DNA of 64,000 nt from Shewanella piezotolerans WP3. Its GTDB lineage: Bacteria > Pseudomonadota > Gammaproteobacteria > Enterobacterales > Shewanellaceae. Made by a program: the position numbers and the translations under genes. How positions within the stretch are numbered: position 1 is the first letter of the stretch; each line of letters starts with the position of its first letter. The DNA lies in assembly GCF_000014885.1 (NCBI RefSeq), contig NC_011566.1, positions 4,524,501 to 4,588,500 on the forward strand, read 5' to 3'. The notes beneath the pieces were generated by a model. The model worked only from the letters and a program-made list of their open reading frames with translations. It was not told the DNA's origin and ran no database searches. Below, in pieces: positions 8,539 through 16,579 of this stretch.

Positions 8539-9063
8539 ATGAAAAAGAAAATATCTGCACTGGTTTTATCGGGATTGCTGACGAGTCAATTGACAGGCTG
8601 CATGGGGCAAATGGGATTAAGTGCTATGGTCACTAAGGGAAACTTGAGTGCAGTAGATAACCGTTATGGCCGTGCAGGTCTATTTGCACTGATGAGCCCT
8701 GTTTATGGGATAGCTGCAACGGCCGATCTATTTATTGTCAACAGCATTGAGTTCTGGACGGGTACCAATCCGGTAACCGGAAAGTCGCCTGCAGTGGTTG
8801 ATATGCCAGTGGAAGCTATTTTTAAGGTAAACCAGCATTTAGACGATGACTTAACTAAAGCGCCGCTCACCGATGTAAAGCTAACCCAAGCGACCCTTGA
8901 AGCAAAAGATAAAAACACCTTATTGATGCTGCTAACTTATGAAGATGGTAGCCAACAACTGATGTCAGGTATGAAGCAAGATAAGCATGTCGACTTTTAT
9001 TTAGATGACAGCTTTATCGCACGAGTAGATTTAGATGAACTGCTAAATTACCAGCAGGGCTAA
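8539..9063 (+). CDS. DUF3332-type lipoprotein
   Basis: The 174-residue protein begins MKKKISALVLSGLLTSQLTGCMGQ, a lipoprotein signal with cysteine at the lipobox (LTGC). The body matches my memory of the DUF3332 family, with GRAGLFALMSPVYGIAATADLFIVNSIEFWTG as its hydrophobic, conserved core. Function is unknown, and location is expected to be the cell envelope. It is monocistronic, with a hairpin after the stop. Confidence 0.75.
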   Translation: MKKKISALVLSGLLTSQLTGCMGQMGLSAMVTKGNLSAVDNRYGRAGLFALMSPVYGIAATADLFIVNSIEFWTGTNPVTGKSPAVVDMPVEAIFKVNQHLDDDLTKAPLTDVKLTQATLEAKDKNTLLMLLTYEDGSQQLMSGMKQDKHVDFYLDDSFIARVDLDELLNYQQG

Positions 9064-9090
9064 TGACAGCTGCTTAAGTCGAAAGATACA

Positions 9091-9115
9091 AAAGGGTGAA
9101 TTGAGTTCGCCCTTT
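9091..9115. terminator. Hairpin between convergent genes
   Basis: AAAGGGTG pairs with CGCCCTTT around a short loop, 28 bases after the DUF3332 gene and before the end of the convergent hydrolase gene. It may serve both directions; the T/A tracts are weak. Confidence 0.55.
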
Positions 9116-9137
9116 CTCCGCTAAAACACCCAAAAAA

Positions 9138-9875
9138 CTATTTCAAAGTTCGCTGAAAAAATGCCACTGCTTTTAGATACATTTGCAGCGCAATAGCAGC
9201 GTCATATCGTTCACCTTCATCACGCATAAAGGCGTGCTGAGCATTAACTTCATGCCAACTAAAGTTGCGCTCTGTTGCTTCAAGCTTAGCGTAAATAAGC
9301 TTACGCCCTTCGCTGGAGACATGCGGATCTTGCTTACCAAACACCATCACCAACTCACCAGATATATCGCCAGTACGCGACAGTGAATCATTATCTTTTT
9401 CACAAGGTAGCGTATTGGAGTGAATATCGGTTGGATATAAACAGAAAGCCGCTAAAATATCTGGGTTTAGTGCGGCGCGGTATGCCAGATGCCCACCAAT
9501 ACAAACTCCCATACTGCCAATTTGACTCGTACAAAAACTCAGGCTTCGAGCAAAATCGACTAAGGCTTCGGTGTCACTATCGTGATGTTCTAATGGCTTA
9601 GCAAACTTGTCGGCATTACCTTTATCTTTACCGTTATCATCATAAGCCAGCACAGTACCAACAGGATTCAACTCATGAAACACTTCCGGTACCAGTACCA
9701 CAAATCCATGCCCCGCAAGGATTGCTGCGGCGCGAGCAATAGGAGCGGTTTGCTGAAAAATTTCAGAATAAAAGATGATCGTTGCAAACTGACCATCACA
9801 ATCCGGGCGATAAAGATAGGTACGCATCGTACCTGTGGCAGTTGAAATATCATGGGTTTCTTGGGTGATGACCAT
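9138..9875 (-). CDS. Dienelactone hydrolase family protein
   Basis: The 245-residue alpha/beta-hydrolase has a cysteine nucleophile in GSMGVCIGGHLAY (C125), an aspartate in FGKQDPHV (about 176) and a histidine in NAQHAFMRDE (about 214). This Cys-Asp-His triad is that of dienelactone hydrolases rather than serine esterases. It is cytoplasmic with no signal peptide. The true substrate in a non-aromatic-degrading bacterium is unknown. It stands alone, with ldhA upstream on the same strand but 190 bases away. Confidence 0.85.
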   Translation of the reverse strand: MVITQETHDISTATGTMRTYLYRPDCDGQFATIIFYSEIFQQTAPIARAAAILAGHGFVVLVPEVFHELNPVGTVLAYDDNGKDKGNADKFAKPLEHHDSDTEALVDFARSLSFCTSQIGSMGVCIGGHLAYRAALNPDILAAFCLYPTDIHSNTLPCEKDNDSLSRTGDISGELVMVFGKQDPHVSSEGRKLIYAKLEATERNFSWHEVNAQHAFMRDEGERYDAAIALQMYLKAVAFFQRTLK

Positions 9876-10065
9876 CGGCTTTCTTTCCTTAGAGTCAGTC
9901 GTAGACGCTGATTAGTTAAACCTAGCAAGATATTACATCAAGTAAATAGCATGTTTCAGTTAAATATCAGGCTCTAGCCTAAAACAGTCAGCTATTTTTA
10001 GCCACAAAAAAGCAGCTACAACTTTAACCGTCGTACCTGCTATTCCATATCAATCATCCATAACC

Positions 10066-11055
10066 CTAGAAAAGCTCGTTAGGACACGTTTCTCCAGCTA
10101 ATAATTGCTGTACATTAGTGAGTGTCGTTGCCGCAATCGCTCCCAGCGCTTCTTCTGTTAAAAAAGCTTGATGGCCAGTGAAGATAACATTGTGACAGGC
10201 AGATAAACGTCTAAACACATCGTCTTGAATGATTTCACTCGATTTATCTTCAAAAAACAGCTCTTTCTCATTCTCGTAAACATCAAGCCCTAGTGAACCT
10301 AGGTGGCCTGTCTTAAGTGCTTCCATCGCATCTTGCGCGTTTAACAAACCACCGCGGCTGGTATTGATCACCATCACGCCAGGCTTCATCTTAGCGAAAC
10401 TCTTTTCACTCAACAGGTGATGGTTATCGGCGGTTAATGGGCAGTGCAGACTGATCACGTCACAAACAGGGTACATATCTTCAAGAGAGACATATTCAAC
10501 GCCTAAATCGGTCACGGCCTGACTTGGATACGGATCATGCGCAATGACCTTGCAGCCAAAGCCTTGCAACACTTTAATCGTTGCCAAGCCTATTTTCCCC
10601 GTTCCTATGACACCGACAGTGCGACCATGCATATTAAAACCCACCAAGCCCTCAAGAGAGAAGTTTGCATCACGGGTGCGTTGATATGCTTTGTGGATCT
10701 TACGATTCAAAGTCAACATCAAAGCCACGGTGTGTTCAGCAACTGACTCTGGCGAATAGGCCGGAACATTCACTACTTTCATGCCTAACCGCTCTGCTGC
10801 TTCCAGGCCGACATTATTAAAGCCTGCACAGCGCATGGCGATAATCTTAGTGCCACCTTTTGCCAGCTCCACTAACACCTCTTCACAAAGAGAGTCGTTT
10901 ACAAACGCACAGATGACTTCAAAGCCAGCTGCAAGCTTTACCGTTTGCATGCATAGACGGTAATCAAAGTATTCAATATCAGCACCGAATGCGCTATTGG
11001 TGCGATCAAAATGCTGCATATCGTAATGCTTAGCGCTAAAAAAACCGATTTTCAT
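10066..11055 (-). CDS. ldhA: D-lactate dehydrogenase (NAD-dependent 2-hydroxyacid dehydrogenase)
   Basis: The 329 residues match fermentative LdhA. The NAD-binding GTGKIG is at 151-156, the substrate-binding/catalytic arginine is in NTSRGGL, the glutamate in DVYENEKEL and the catalytic histidine in TGHQAFLTEEA. The enzyme reduces pyruvate to D-lactate in the cytoplasm, recycling NADH when respiration is limited. The gene lies alone on the minus strand, diverging from a small membrane protein gene. Its nearness to fccA and arcA is in keeping with a redox-metabolism neighbourhood. Confidence 0.94.
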   Translation of the reverse strand: MKIGFFSAKHYDMQHFDRTNSAFGADIEYFDYRLCMQTVKLAAGFEVICAFVNDSLCEEVLVELAKGGTKIIAMRCAGFNNVGLEAAERLGMKVVNVPAYSPESVAEHTVALMLTLNRKIHKAYQRTRDANFSLEGLVGFNMHGRTVGVIGTGKIGLATIKVLQGFGCKVIAHDPYPSQAVTDLGVEYVSLEDMYPVCDVISLHCPLTADNHHLLSEKSFAKMKPGVMVINTSRGGLLNAQDAMEALKTGHLGSLGLDVYENEKELFFEDKSSEIIQDDVFRRLSACHNVIFTGHQAFLTEEALGAIAATTLTNVQQLLAGETCPNELF

Positions 11056-11239
11056 TGCAGAACCTTATCCAAAATAAGTAGATAATATGGGAAGTAAGTT
11101 TATGTGATATTCATAAGTTTGTCTTGCACCCTGTAATTGCGTTCTCAAGATAGATAAGCAAGCTGTGATCAATCTCCGCTTACCTTTACAACAATTACTG
11201 ATAAGCTTTACCCAAATTAATAGGAATATTCATTTCACT

Positions 11240-11650
11240 ATGGCTAGAAAAGAGCTCAGCGAAAAGCAATTTTGGATCCAACGTTTCTCGAAGACAAGCT
11301 TGCGCGCTATACATATCCTCGGGATCACAGGCGCTGGCGGCGGCATTCTAATGCATGTCCCTAAAGAGCAATGGCAGATCTACTGGATCATGGCCATGAG
11401 TACAGGCGCAGCAATGATGCTCTGGGAAGTTGTCAGGGATTGGCGTTGGTTGATCCAACTAAAAGGCGTACTGACTCTGGTAAAATTAGGCTTACTCTGC
11501 TTATTTATCCCATTAGCAACTTATAAACCAGAACTGCTAATCACAGTAGTATTACTGTCGGTGGTCGTCTCTCATGGGCCTGCAGGTTTGAGGCACTTTT
11601 CAATTGTACACGGACGCAGAATTGATGGTAGAAAAGAAGTTAAAGGCTAA
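11240..11650 (+). CDS. Small integral membrane protein, unknown function
   Basis: The start is taken at ATG 11240 (MARKELSEKQFW), giving 136 residues; an upstream in-frame start at 11165 would add 25 residues that look less protein-like. After a basic N-terminus there are about three or four hydrophobic segments (RAIHILGITGAGGGILM, WIMAMSTGAAMMLW, VKLGLLCLFIPLA, LLITVVLLSVVV). The end is basic. I recognise no family. The end overlaps the start of the next gene, a methyltransferase, suggesting translational coupling within a three-gene set (11240-12483). Confidence 0.65.
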   Translation: MARKELSEKQFWIQRFSKTSLRAIHILGITGAGGGILMHVPKEQWQIYWIMAMSTGAAMMLWEVVRDWRWLIQLKGVLTLVKLGLLCLFIPLATYKPELLITVVLLSVVVSHGPAGLRHFSIVHGRRIDGRKEVKG

Positions 11651-12164
11651 AACTGCGGCGCTTATCAGTGAGTTTACTGCGCTAACTGAACATCTCACAC
11701 CGAGCACTAATGTGCTCGATTTAGCCTGCGGCACTGGCCACAATGGCAAATGGTTTTTAGAACACGGCTGCCAAGTAACTTTCCTTGATCGTGACTTAAG
11801 CAAGCTTGAGCTTCAGCATGTCAGCGACAAGGCTAAGCTGCTTGAGTGGGATTTAGAAACAAACAACTCACCAACACTCTCCGCTAATAGCTATGATGTG
11901 GTTGTAGTATTTAATTACCTACATCGACCACTCTTCTCGCAAATAATTGATGCGATTAAACCAGGTGGACTCATTATTTATGAGACTTTTACCCACCAGC
12001 AAGCCAGTATAGGCAGGCCACGTAATCCTAATTTTTTGCTCACTGATGCCGAGCTAAAAGCTTTATTTGCTAACTGGCGCTGCCTACATTACTCTGAAGG
12101 TCTGCTTGGTGAATCAAGTAACGCAAGTTATAAAGCTCAAATCATTGCTCAAAAACCATTATAA
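11625..12164 (+). CDS. Class I SAM-dependent methyltransferase
   Basis: Starting at ATG 11625 (an in-frame TTG at 11604 is also possible), the protein has about 179 residues. Motif I, VLDLACGTGHNGKWF, binds S-adenosylmethionine. VTFLDRDLSKL supplies the acidic residue of strand two, and YDVVVVFNYLHRPL with IKPGGLIIYETF are the usual later motifs. The sequence resembles TehB-like and related small methyltransferases. It is cytoplasmic and the substrate is unknown. It overlaps the membrane protein gene before it by 26 bases and is followed by another small membrane protein gene. Confidence 0.8.
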   Translation: MVEKKLKAKTAALISEFTALTEHLTPSTNVLDLACGTGHNGKWFLEHGCQVTFLDRDLSKLELQHVSDKAKLLEWDLETNNSPTLSANSYDVVVVFNYLHRPLFSQIIDAIKPGGLIIYETFTHQQASIGRPRNPNFLLTDAELKALFANWRCLHYSEGLLGESSNASYKAQIIAQKPL

Positions 12165-12189
12165 AAACGGCTAAAGGATTAATCGCATA

Positions 12190-12483
12190 ATGATGTTTCC
12201 ATACCCTGAACATTACCGCGTTGCAGCGCCGCCAATCATCACCGGTGCTATGGTTGTATGGTCACTGATCAGTCGCTTAGTGTTTGGCGATGCCAGCAGC
12301 CTCAGCCTTTACCCCTTGTTAGCACTATTTCCGTTAGTTGTACTACTGCATATAATCCTCATTTGGGATGCCAGAAGTATGGGCCGACTAGATCAGTCTT
12401 TCTACGCACTGGTGCATTGCTCTTTGGCCTTTGTGGTATGGACTTTTTGTATTATGCACGTCAATGGTAGCGGCTTCTCTTAA
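12190..12483 (+). CDS. Small membrane protein, unknown function
   Basis: This 97-residue protein has three hydrophobic segments (ITGAMVVWSLISRLVF, LYPLLALFPLVVLLHIILI, ALVHCSLAFVVWTFCIMHV) and short loops. No family is recognised. It follows the methyltransferase by 25 bases, with AAAGGATTAATCGC as a possible ribosome binding site, and probably belongs to the same transcript. Confidence 0.6.
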   Translation: MMFPYPEHYRVAAPPIITGAMVVWSLISRLVFGDASSLSLYPLLALFPLVVLLHIILIWDARSMGRLDQSFYALVHCSLAFVVWTFCIMHVNGSGFS

Positions 12484-12760
12484 CTCCTCTTTTATATACG
12501 CTAGGAATATAGCCGCCGAAAAGTAATCCGCAAAACTTCCTAGAGCCATAGCTAAATCACCATTTAGTGGGTGGCTTCCCATTAATAGATCCAATTAGTC
12601 TATAGACGACTCAGCTTGTTGAATAGCGTAGATACTTGAATCCTATTGAAAGTTAGACCAGCCAATACCTACCTGCTGCCTATAGCGCGAGTCCTCCCAA
12701 AACATAAAGCTTTAGCTGGACTATACTCAATCGAATATTGATCATCTAAGGTGAAGTACT

Positions 12761-13387
12761 ATGTCGGATATTAAAGATTGGGCATTATCAATGCACCAAA
12801 TTGAAAACTGCAGTTGTAGCCACGGTTGTGGTTGCCAATTTGGCGGCTTTCCCGATAGCGAAAATGGTGGCTGTGAAGCAGTCCTAGGTTTTTTGATCAT
12901 CGATGGCCATTATGGCGATTTGGATTTATCTGGCTTAAAAATGGTATTTGCCGCCATGTGGCCTCAAGCAATGCATGAAGGCAATGGAAAAGGTGTTTTA
13001 TTCATCGACTCGGCGGCCAGTAGCGAGCAAATAACCGCACTAGCGACCATCATGTCGGGACAAGCTAACGGCATGCCACTGGAAGCATTGGCGACCACTT
13101 TTAGCGCATTCGAAGGCCCGATTATTCGCGATATCAAAATGGATGCATCGGATACCCATTCATGGTTCTCTATTGAGGGCATAACAGAGGCGTATCAACG
13201 TCCGCTCAAAAACCCTGTCACAGGTGAAGACCAAAATGTACATATTACCTTTCCTGATGGCGGTTTTATGTGGAATGACGGCATCATTGGCACAACGGAT
13301 AAGATGTCGATGAATTATGGCGCCGTAACCTTTGAGCATGTCGGTCGCTTTGCAGCTAAAGCCGTTGTTAACTGGAACAACGCTTAA
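12761..13387 (+). CDS. DUF1326 family cysteine-rich protein
   Basis: The 208 residues fit the DUF1326 family. The N-terminus is rich in cysteine (ENCSCSHGCGCQFGGF, with C17, C19, C23, C25, C38), a probable metal site, followed by a conserved beta-rich body. Function is unknown. Its 3' end overlaps the start of the downstream DUF2182 membrane gene, a pairing I recall from other bacteria, so the two products probably act together. A good ribosome binding site (AAGGTGAAGTACT) precedes the ATG. Confidence 0.85.
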   Translation: MSDIKDWALSMHQIENCSCSHGCGCQFGGFPDSENGGCEAVLGFLIIDGHYGDLDLSGLKMVFAAMWPQAMHEGNGKGVLFIDSAASSEQITALATIMSGQANGMPLEALATTFSAFEGPIIRDIKMDASDTHSWFSIEGITEAYQRPLKNPVTGEDQNVHITFPDGGFMWNDGIIGTTDKMSMNYGAVTFEHVGRFAAKAVVNWNNA

Positions 13388-14129
13388 CTTGTTAACGCAA
13401 TGGTTATCGCCCTACGGCCTACGCCGTAGCCTAGTGGCACTCACATTACTACTAGTGACAGCACTGAGTTGGTACTACATGCTGTTTGCCATGAGCATGA
13501 ATATGGACCCAGTGCAGCAGTGGCAACTGCACGATATAGCGATGCTTTTTGTGATGTGGGCAATCATGATGGCAGGCATGATGCTGCCATCAGCCGCCCC
13601 AGTTATTTTATTAGTTGAAAAACTCAATCAACAACGCAAACAACGCCACAGCAGCTATGCCCCCAGTTTGTACTTTATGCTGGGTTACCTGATAGCTTGG
13701 AGCTTTTACAGCGCAATCATTACCTTAGTTCAATATGGACTACATCATTTATCACTACTTAATAGCATGATGATCAGTGCTAATGACACGTTTACCGCAG
13801 CACTGCTTTTTATCGCTGGAATATATCAGTTCACCCCTTTGAAACAAGCCTGCTTAAGTCAGTGCCGCTCGCCCATTGGCTTTATAAGTAGCCAATGGCG
13901 AGAGGGAATTGATGGCGCGATCTGGATGGGTTTTAAACATGGGCAATACTGCCTAGGCTGCTGCTGGTTTTTAATGGCACTGTTGTTTGCCACGGGAGTG
14001 ATGAACCTAAAATGGATACTGCTACTCACTTTACTGGTCATGCTCGAGAAATTGCTGCCCTTTGGTAAAATCTCCAGCCGAGTCATTGGAGTGATCCTGA
14101 TATCCAGCGCCTTCTACTATCTGATTTAG
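13338..14129 (+). CDS. DUF2182 integral membrane protein, predicted metal-binding
   Basis: The start is placed at ATG 13338 inside the end of the DUF1326 gene; later starts such as TTG 13390 cannot be excluded. The protein has about 263 residues and six or so membrane segments. Conserved DUF2182 features are visible: MMAGMMLPSAAPVILL, the cysteines in KQACLSQC, and HGQYCLGCCW followed by hydrophobic helices. Methionine and cysteine in membrane segments suggest a metal-binding role, which is an inference. Overlap with the cysteine-rich DUF1326 gene points to a joint function, possibly in metal handling. Confidence 0.85.
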   Translation: MSVALQLKPLLTGTTLNLLTQWLSPYGLRRSLVALTLLLVTALSWYYMLFAMSMNMDPVQQWQLHDIAMLFVMWAIMMAGMMLPSAAPVILLVEKLNQQRKQRHSSYAPSLYFMLGYLIAWSFYSAIITLVQYGLHHLSLLNSMMISANDTFTAALLFIAGIYQFTPLKQACLSQCRSPIGFISSQWREGIDGAIWMGFKHGQYCLGCCWFLMALLFATGVMNLKWILLLTLLVMLEKLLPFGKISSRVIGVILISSAFYYLI

Positions 14130-14204
14130 CCTGACTCTTGATGAGTCCACAGAAAATAGCCAAGCGCGACCCTTTGGGTTCGTTTCAATGCTTTTAGCTT
14201 GTTA

Positions 14205-14482
14205 TACCAATTGCATTAAAAGTTTGACCATTCAGCGGGAATTCAAAACGCTGTAGGAAAGTAGTGGGATTTGAGCTAATAGTTATTCTATATCCAAATC
14301 CCATAGCGAATCATACAGCGTTTGCCAATTTGTTTAACCTCAGCCGCACTACGTGAGTTCCTCAGTCTTTCCACTTCTGCTTTGCATTGGCTTAAAAGGG
14401 AACAACCATTTCTTTACCAATGCGCTTTGAATTGAAAAGACTGAGGGGCTCTGAACTGGTCAAATAATTAATGCAATTGGTA
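14205..14482 (+). repeat. Structured mobile repeat copy C (short form, 278 bp)
   Basis: The TACCAATTGCATTAA terminal repeats are perfect at both ends, with TTA duplicated at 14202-14204 and 14483-14485. It matches copy B but lacks the module of about 146 bp in the first hairpin loop. It is intergenic, 75 bases after the DUF2182 gene. Confidence 0.9.
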
Positions 14483-14485
14483 TTA

Positions 14486-14790
14486 CAATAGCGTGGGTTA
14501 CAAGCTTTCACTTAGCTCGCTAAGCATCATCGCGAAAGCCTCGGCCTAACATTATTGAACTCGAATAAAAACCACACTTGAAACGCTAACAGCACTAGCT
14601 TCTCTCCCCCGATCTTAGCTTAGATAATGAGTTCACCACTTCATAATGGTGTGAAAAACTCAACCTGATAGTGCTATTGCTCCAGCTGCATCAATAAATG
14701 TTTCGATAGTTTGCCCAATAGGGATAATCTACTTGCATCAAGAACGGCCAAAGAGGTATCTTTGCGGCGCATTTTAAATAAGGTTTTATC
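14486..14790. other. Intergenic region before rluA
   Basis: This region of about 305 bases between repeat C and rluA contains no recognised gene, hairpin or operator. It presumably carries the rluA promoter; TAAGGTT precedes the ATG. Confidence 0.4.
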
Positions 14791-15468
14791 ATGACTGATT
14801 TTGTATACTCGCCGCCGACTACGCCTTGGCTCGATATTTTGCACCAAGACCAAGATATTATGGTGCTCAATAAGCCTTCAGGCCTGTTGTCTGTTCCTGG
14901 GCGAGATCCAGCTCATAATGATAGTACCTATAGCCGTGTGTTAGCCCAGTATCCTGAGGCAAAGATAGTGCATCGCCTCGACATGGCAACCTCAGGGGTT
15001 ATTGTGGTCGCGCTTCTGCGTAGCGCTGAGTCTGAGCTGAAAAGGCAGTTTAGAGATAGAGAAACTGCGAAGACTTACTACGCCCGCGTTGCCGGTCATG
15101 TCAAAGCCGATAGTGGCACAGTAAACCTGCCACTAATCTGTGACTGGCCTAATCGACCAAAGCAAAAAGTCGATCATCAAATAGGTAAAGCCTCACAAAC
15201 TCATTATGATGTGGTTAGTCGTGCCAAGCGCTCAACCTTAGTCAAGCTGACGCCAATCACCGGACGCTCTCACCAATTACGCGTGCATATGATGGCATTA
15301 GGGCACCCGATTTTGGGTGATAATTTTTACGCCGATCCATTAGCCAAGCGTTTAGCGTCACGGCTGCTGCTGCATGCCCAGTCATTAACAATTACCCACC
15401 CTTATACTAAAGAGCCGATGACCTTCAGCTGTGAAGCCCCATTCATGCAAGCTGAGGGCGAGCAGTAA
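14791..15468 (+). CDS. rluA: RluA-family pseudouridine synthase
   Basis: The 225-residue protein contains the family signature HRLDMATSG with the catalytic aspartate D64, plus the GRSHQLRVHMMALGHPILGD motif typical of RluA. Length and lack of an S4 domain fit RluA itself, the dual-specificity enzyme that modifies U746 of 23S rRNA and U32 of certain tRNAs. It acts on RNA in the cytoplasm. It is probably transcribed alone; asnC follows after 88 bases. Confidence 0.9.
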   Translation: MTDFVYSPPTTPWLDILHQDQDIMVLNKPSGLLSVPGRDPAHNDSTYSRVLAQYPEAKIVHRLDMATSGVIVVALLRSAESELKRQFRDRETAKTYYARVAGHVKADSGTVNLPLICDWPNRPKQKVDHQIGKASQTHYDVVSRAKRSTLVKLTPITGRSHQLRVHMMALGHPILGDNFYADPLAKRLASRLLLHAQSLTITHPYTKEPMTFSCEAPFMQAEGEQ

Positions 15469-15556
15469 TTTATAAAAAATAGGCGTAATGACTAGATTAT
15501 CCATACAAAAATACGTAGATTACCAAGCACTCCCTTAGCTAATTTACGTATTTATT

Positions 15557-16018
15557 ATGGAACCTTCATTTCAAAGAGATTCACTCGATAATCAAATTCT
15601 TTCAGCACTGATGCAAGAGGCACGTACACCTTTCGCTGAGCTAGCAAAACGCTTTGGTGTCAGCGCTGGCACGATTCATGTGCGGGTAGAGAAAATGAAG
15701 CAAGCGGGAATTATTACTGGCGCCCAAATCACCGTCAATCCAAAAGCACTGGGTTACGATGTTTGCTGTTTTATCGGCATCAATCTTAAAAGTGCAGGCG
15801 ATTACCCCGCAGCCCTGTCTAAACTAAATGCACTTGAAGAGGTGGTAGAGGCCTATTACACCACAGGTAATTACAGCGTGTTTGTCAAAGTGATGTGCCA
15901 ATCAATAGACGGTCTCCAGCATGTACTGATTAACCGCATTCAGTCGATTGATGAGATCCAATCAACGGAAACACTTATCAGTCTACAAAACCCAATTGTA
16001 AGAGCGGTTAAGCCTTAA
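15557..16018 (+). CDS. asnC: AsnC transcriptional regulator (Lrp/AsnC family)
   Basis: The 153 residues are very close to enterobacterial AsnC. The N-terminal helix-turn-helix contains AELAKRFGVSAGTIHVRVEKMKQAG, and the C-terminal ligand-binding domain has the conserved EAYYTTGNYSVFVKVMC and IDEIQSTETLI. AsnC responds to asparagine and, in E. coli, activates asnA. No asnA lies in this window: rluA is upstream and a metalloprotease downstream, so its target must be elsewhere or different. A palindromic hairpin follows the stop codon. Confidence 0.93.
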   Translation: MEPSFQRDSLDNQILSALMQEARTPFAELAKRFGVSAGTIHVRVEKMKQAGIITGAQITVNPKALGYDVCCFIGINLKSAGDYPAALSKLNALEEVVEAYYTTGNYSVFVKVMCQSIDGLQHVLINRIQSIDEIQSTETLISLQNPIVRAVKP

Positions 16019-16034
16019 TGCCTGCAGACTAAAT

Positions 16035-16060
16035 TACCACGTATATCAATATGCGTGGTA
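16035..16060 (+). terminator. Hairpin after asnC
   Basis: TACCACG and CGTGGTA form a 7-bp stem with further weak pairs, 16 bases after the asnC stop. There is no T-tract, so it is only a possible terminator. Confidence 0.4.
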
Positions 16061-16579
16061 GCAATAATGCTCCTAAATCATCGAGTTGAAGTAAACGAAT
16101 GCATTGACTCGCGAGCAAACTCCAACGTTAACAAAAGATCTATTTATGAACATTCAAATTAGGCAGTACTTTCTATTAGATTTATATAAAATATCGAAAT
16201 AAAGCAGAAAAATAGCGGCAATAACTATCCAACTGTAAAGCCAATGTTCCATTCTTCCATTACCAGCCCAGATTATCAGTTGCCACTTTATTGAATAGCA
16301 AACAACACAAATATACTTATTACTCGTTCAACCCCTGCTATAGCTAGCTTTCTGTTAGCCAACCCATAATCATGGTTCAAAAATCAGCCAAATGTATCAA
16401 TAAAAGCACTAACTGCGACTTTTTTTAACACATTTGTTATCAAAATAAGTCTTTTGTGTTACAAAGCTGACGGCAGCCTGTGGATACAACAGCGCAACCA
16501 TAACAAAAAACCAACATATAAAAATAACCAAAACCCACGTAGGTCTTGGAGTTACAACAAAATTGACAAGGAAATCGTT
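16061..16579. other. Long upstream region of the metalloprotease gene
   Basis: This is AT-rich non-coding DNA with likely promoter elements (TTTTTTAACACATTTGTTATC near 16421). An in-frame extension upstream of the protease start runs through 16454-16579 but encodes a low-quality peptide, so it is treated as leader. Confidence 0.4.
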
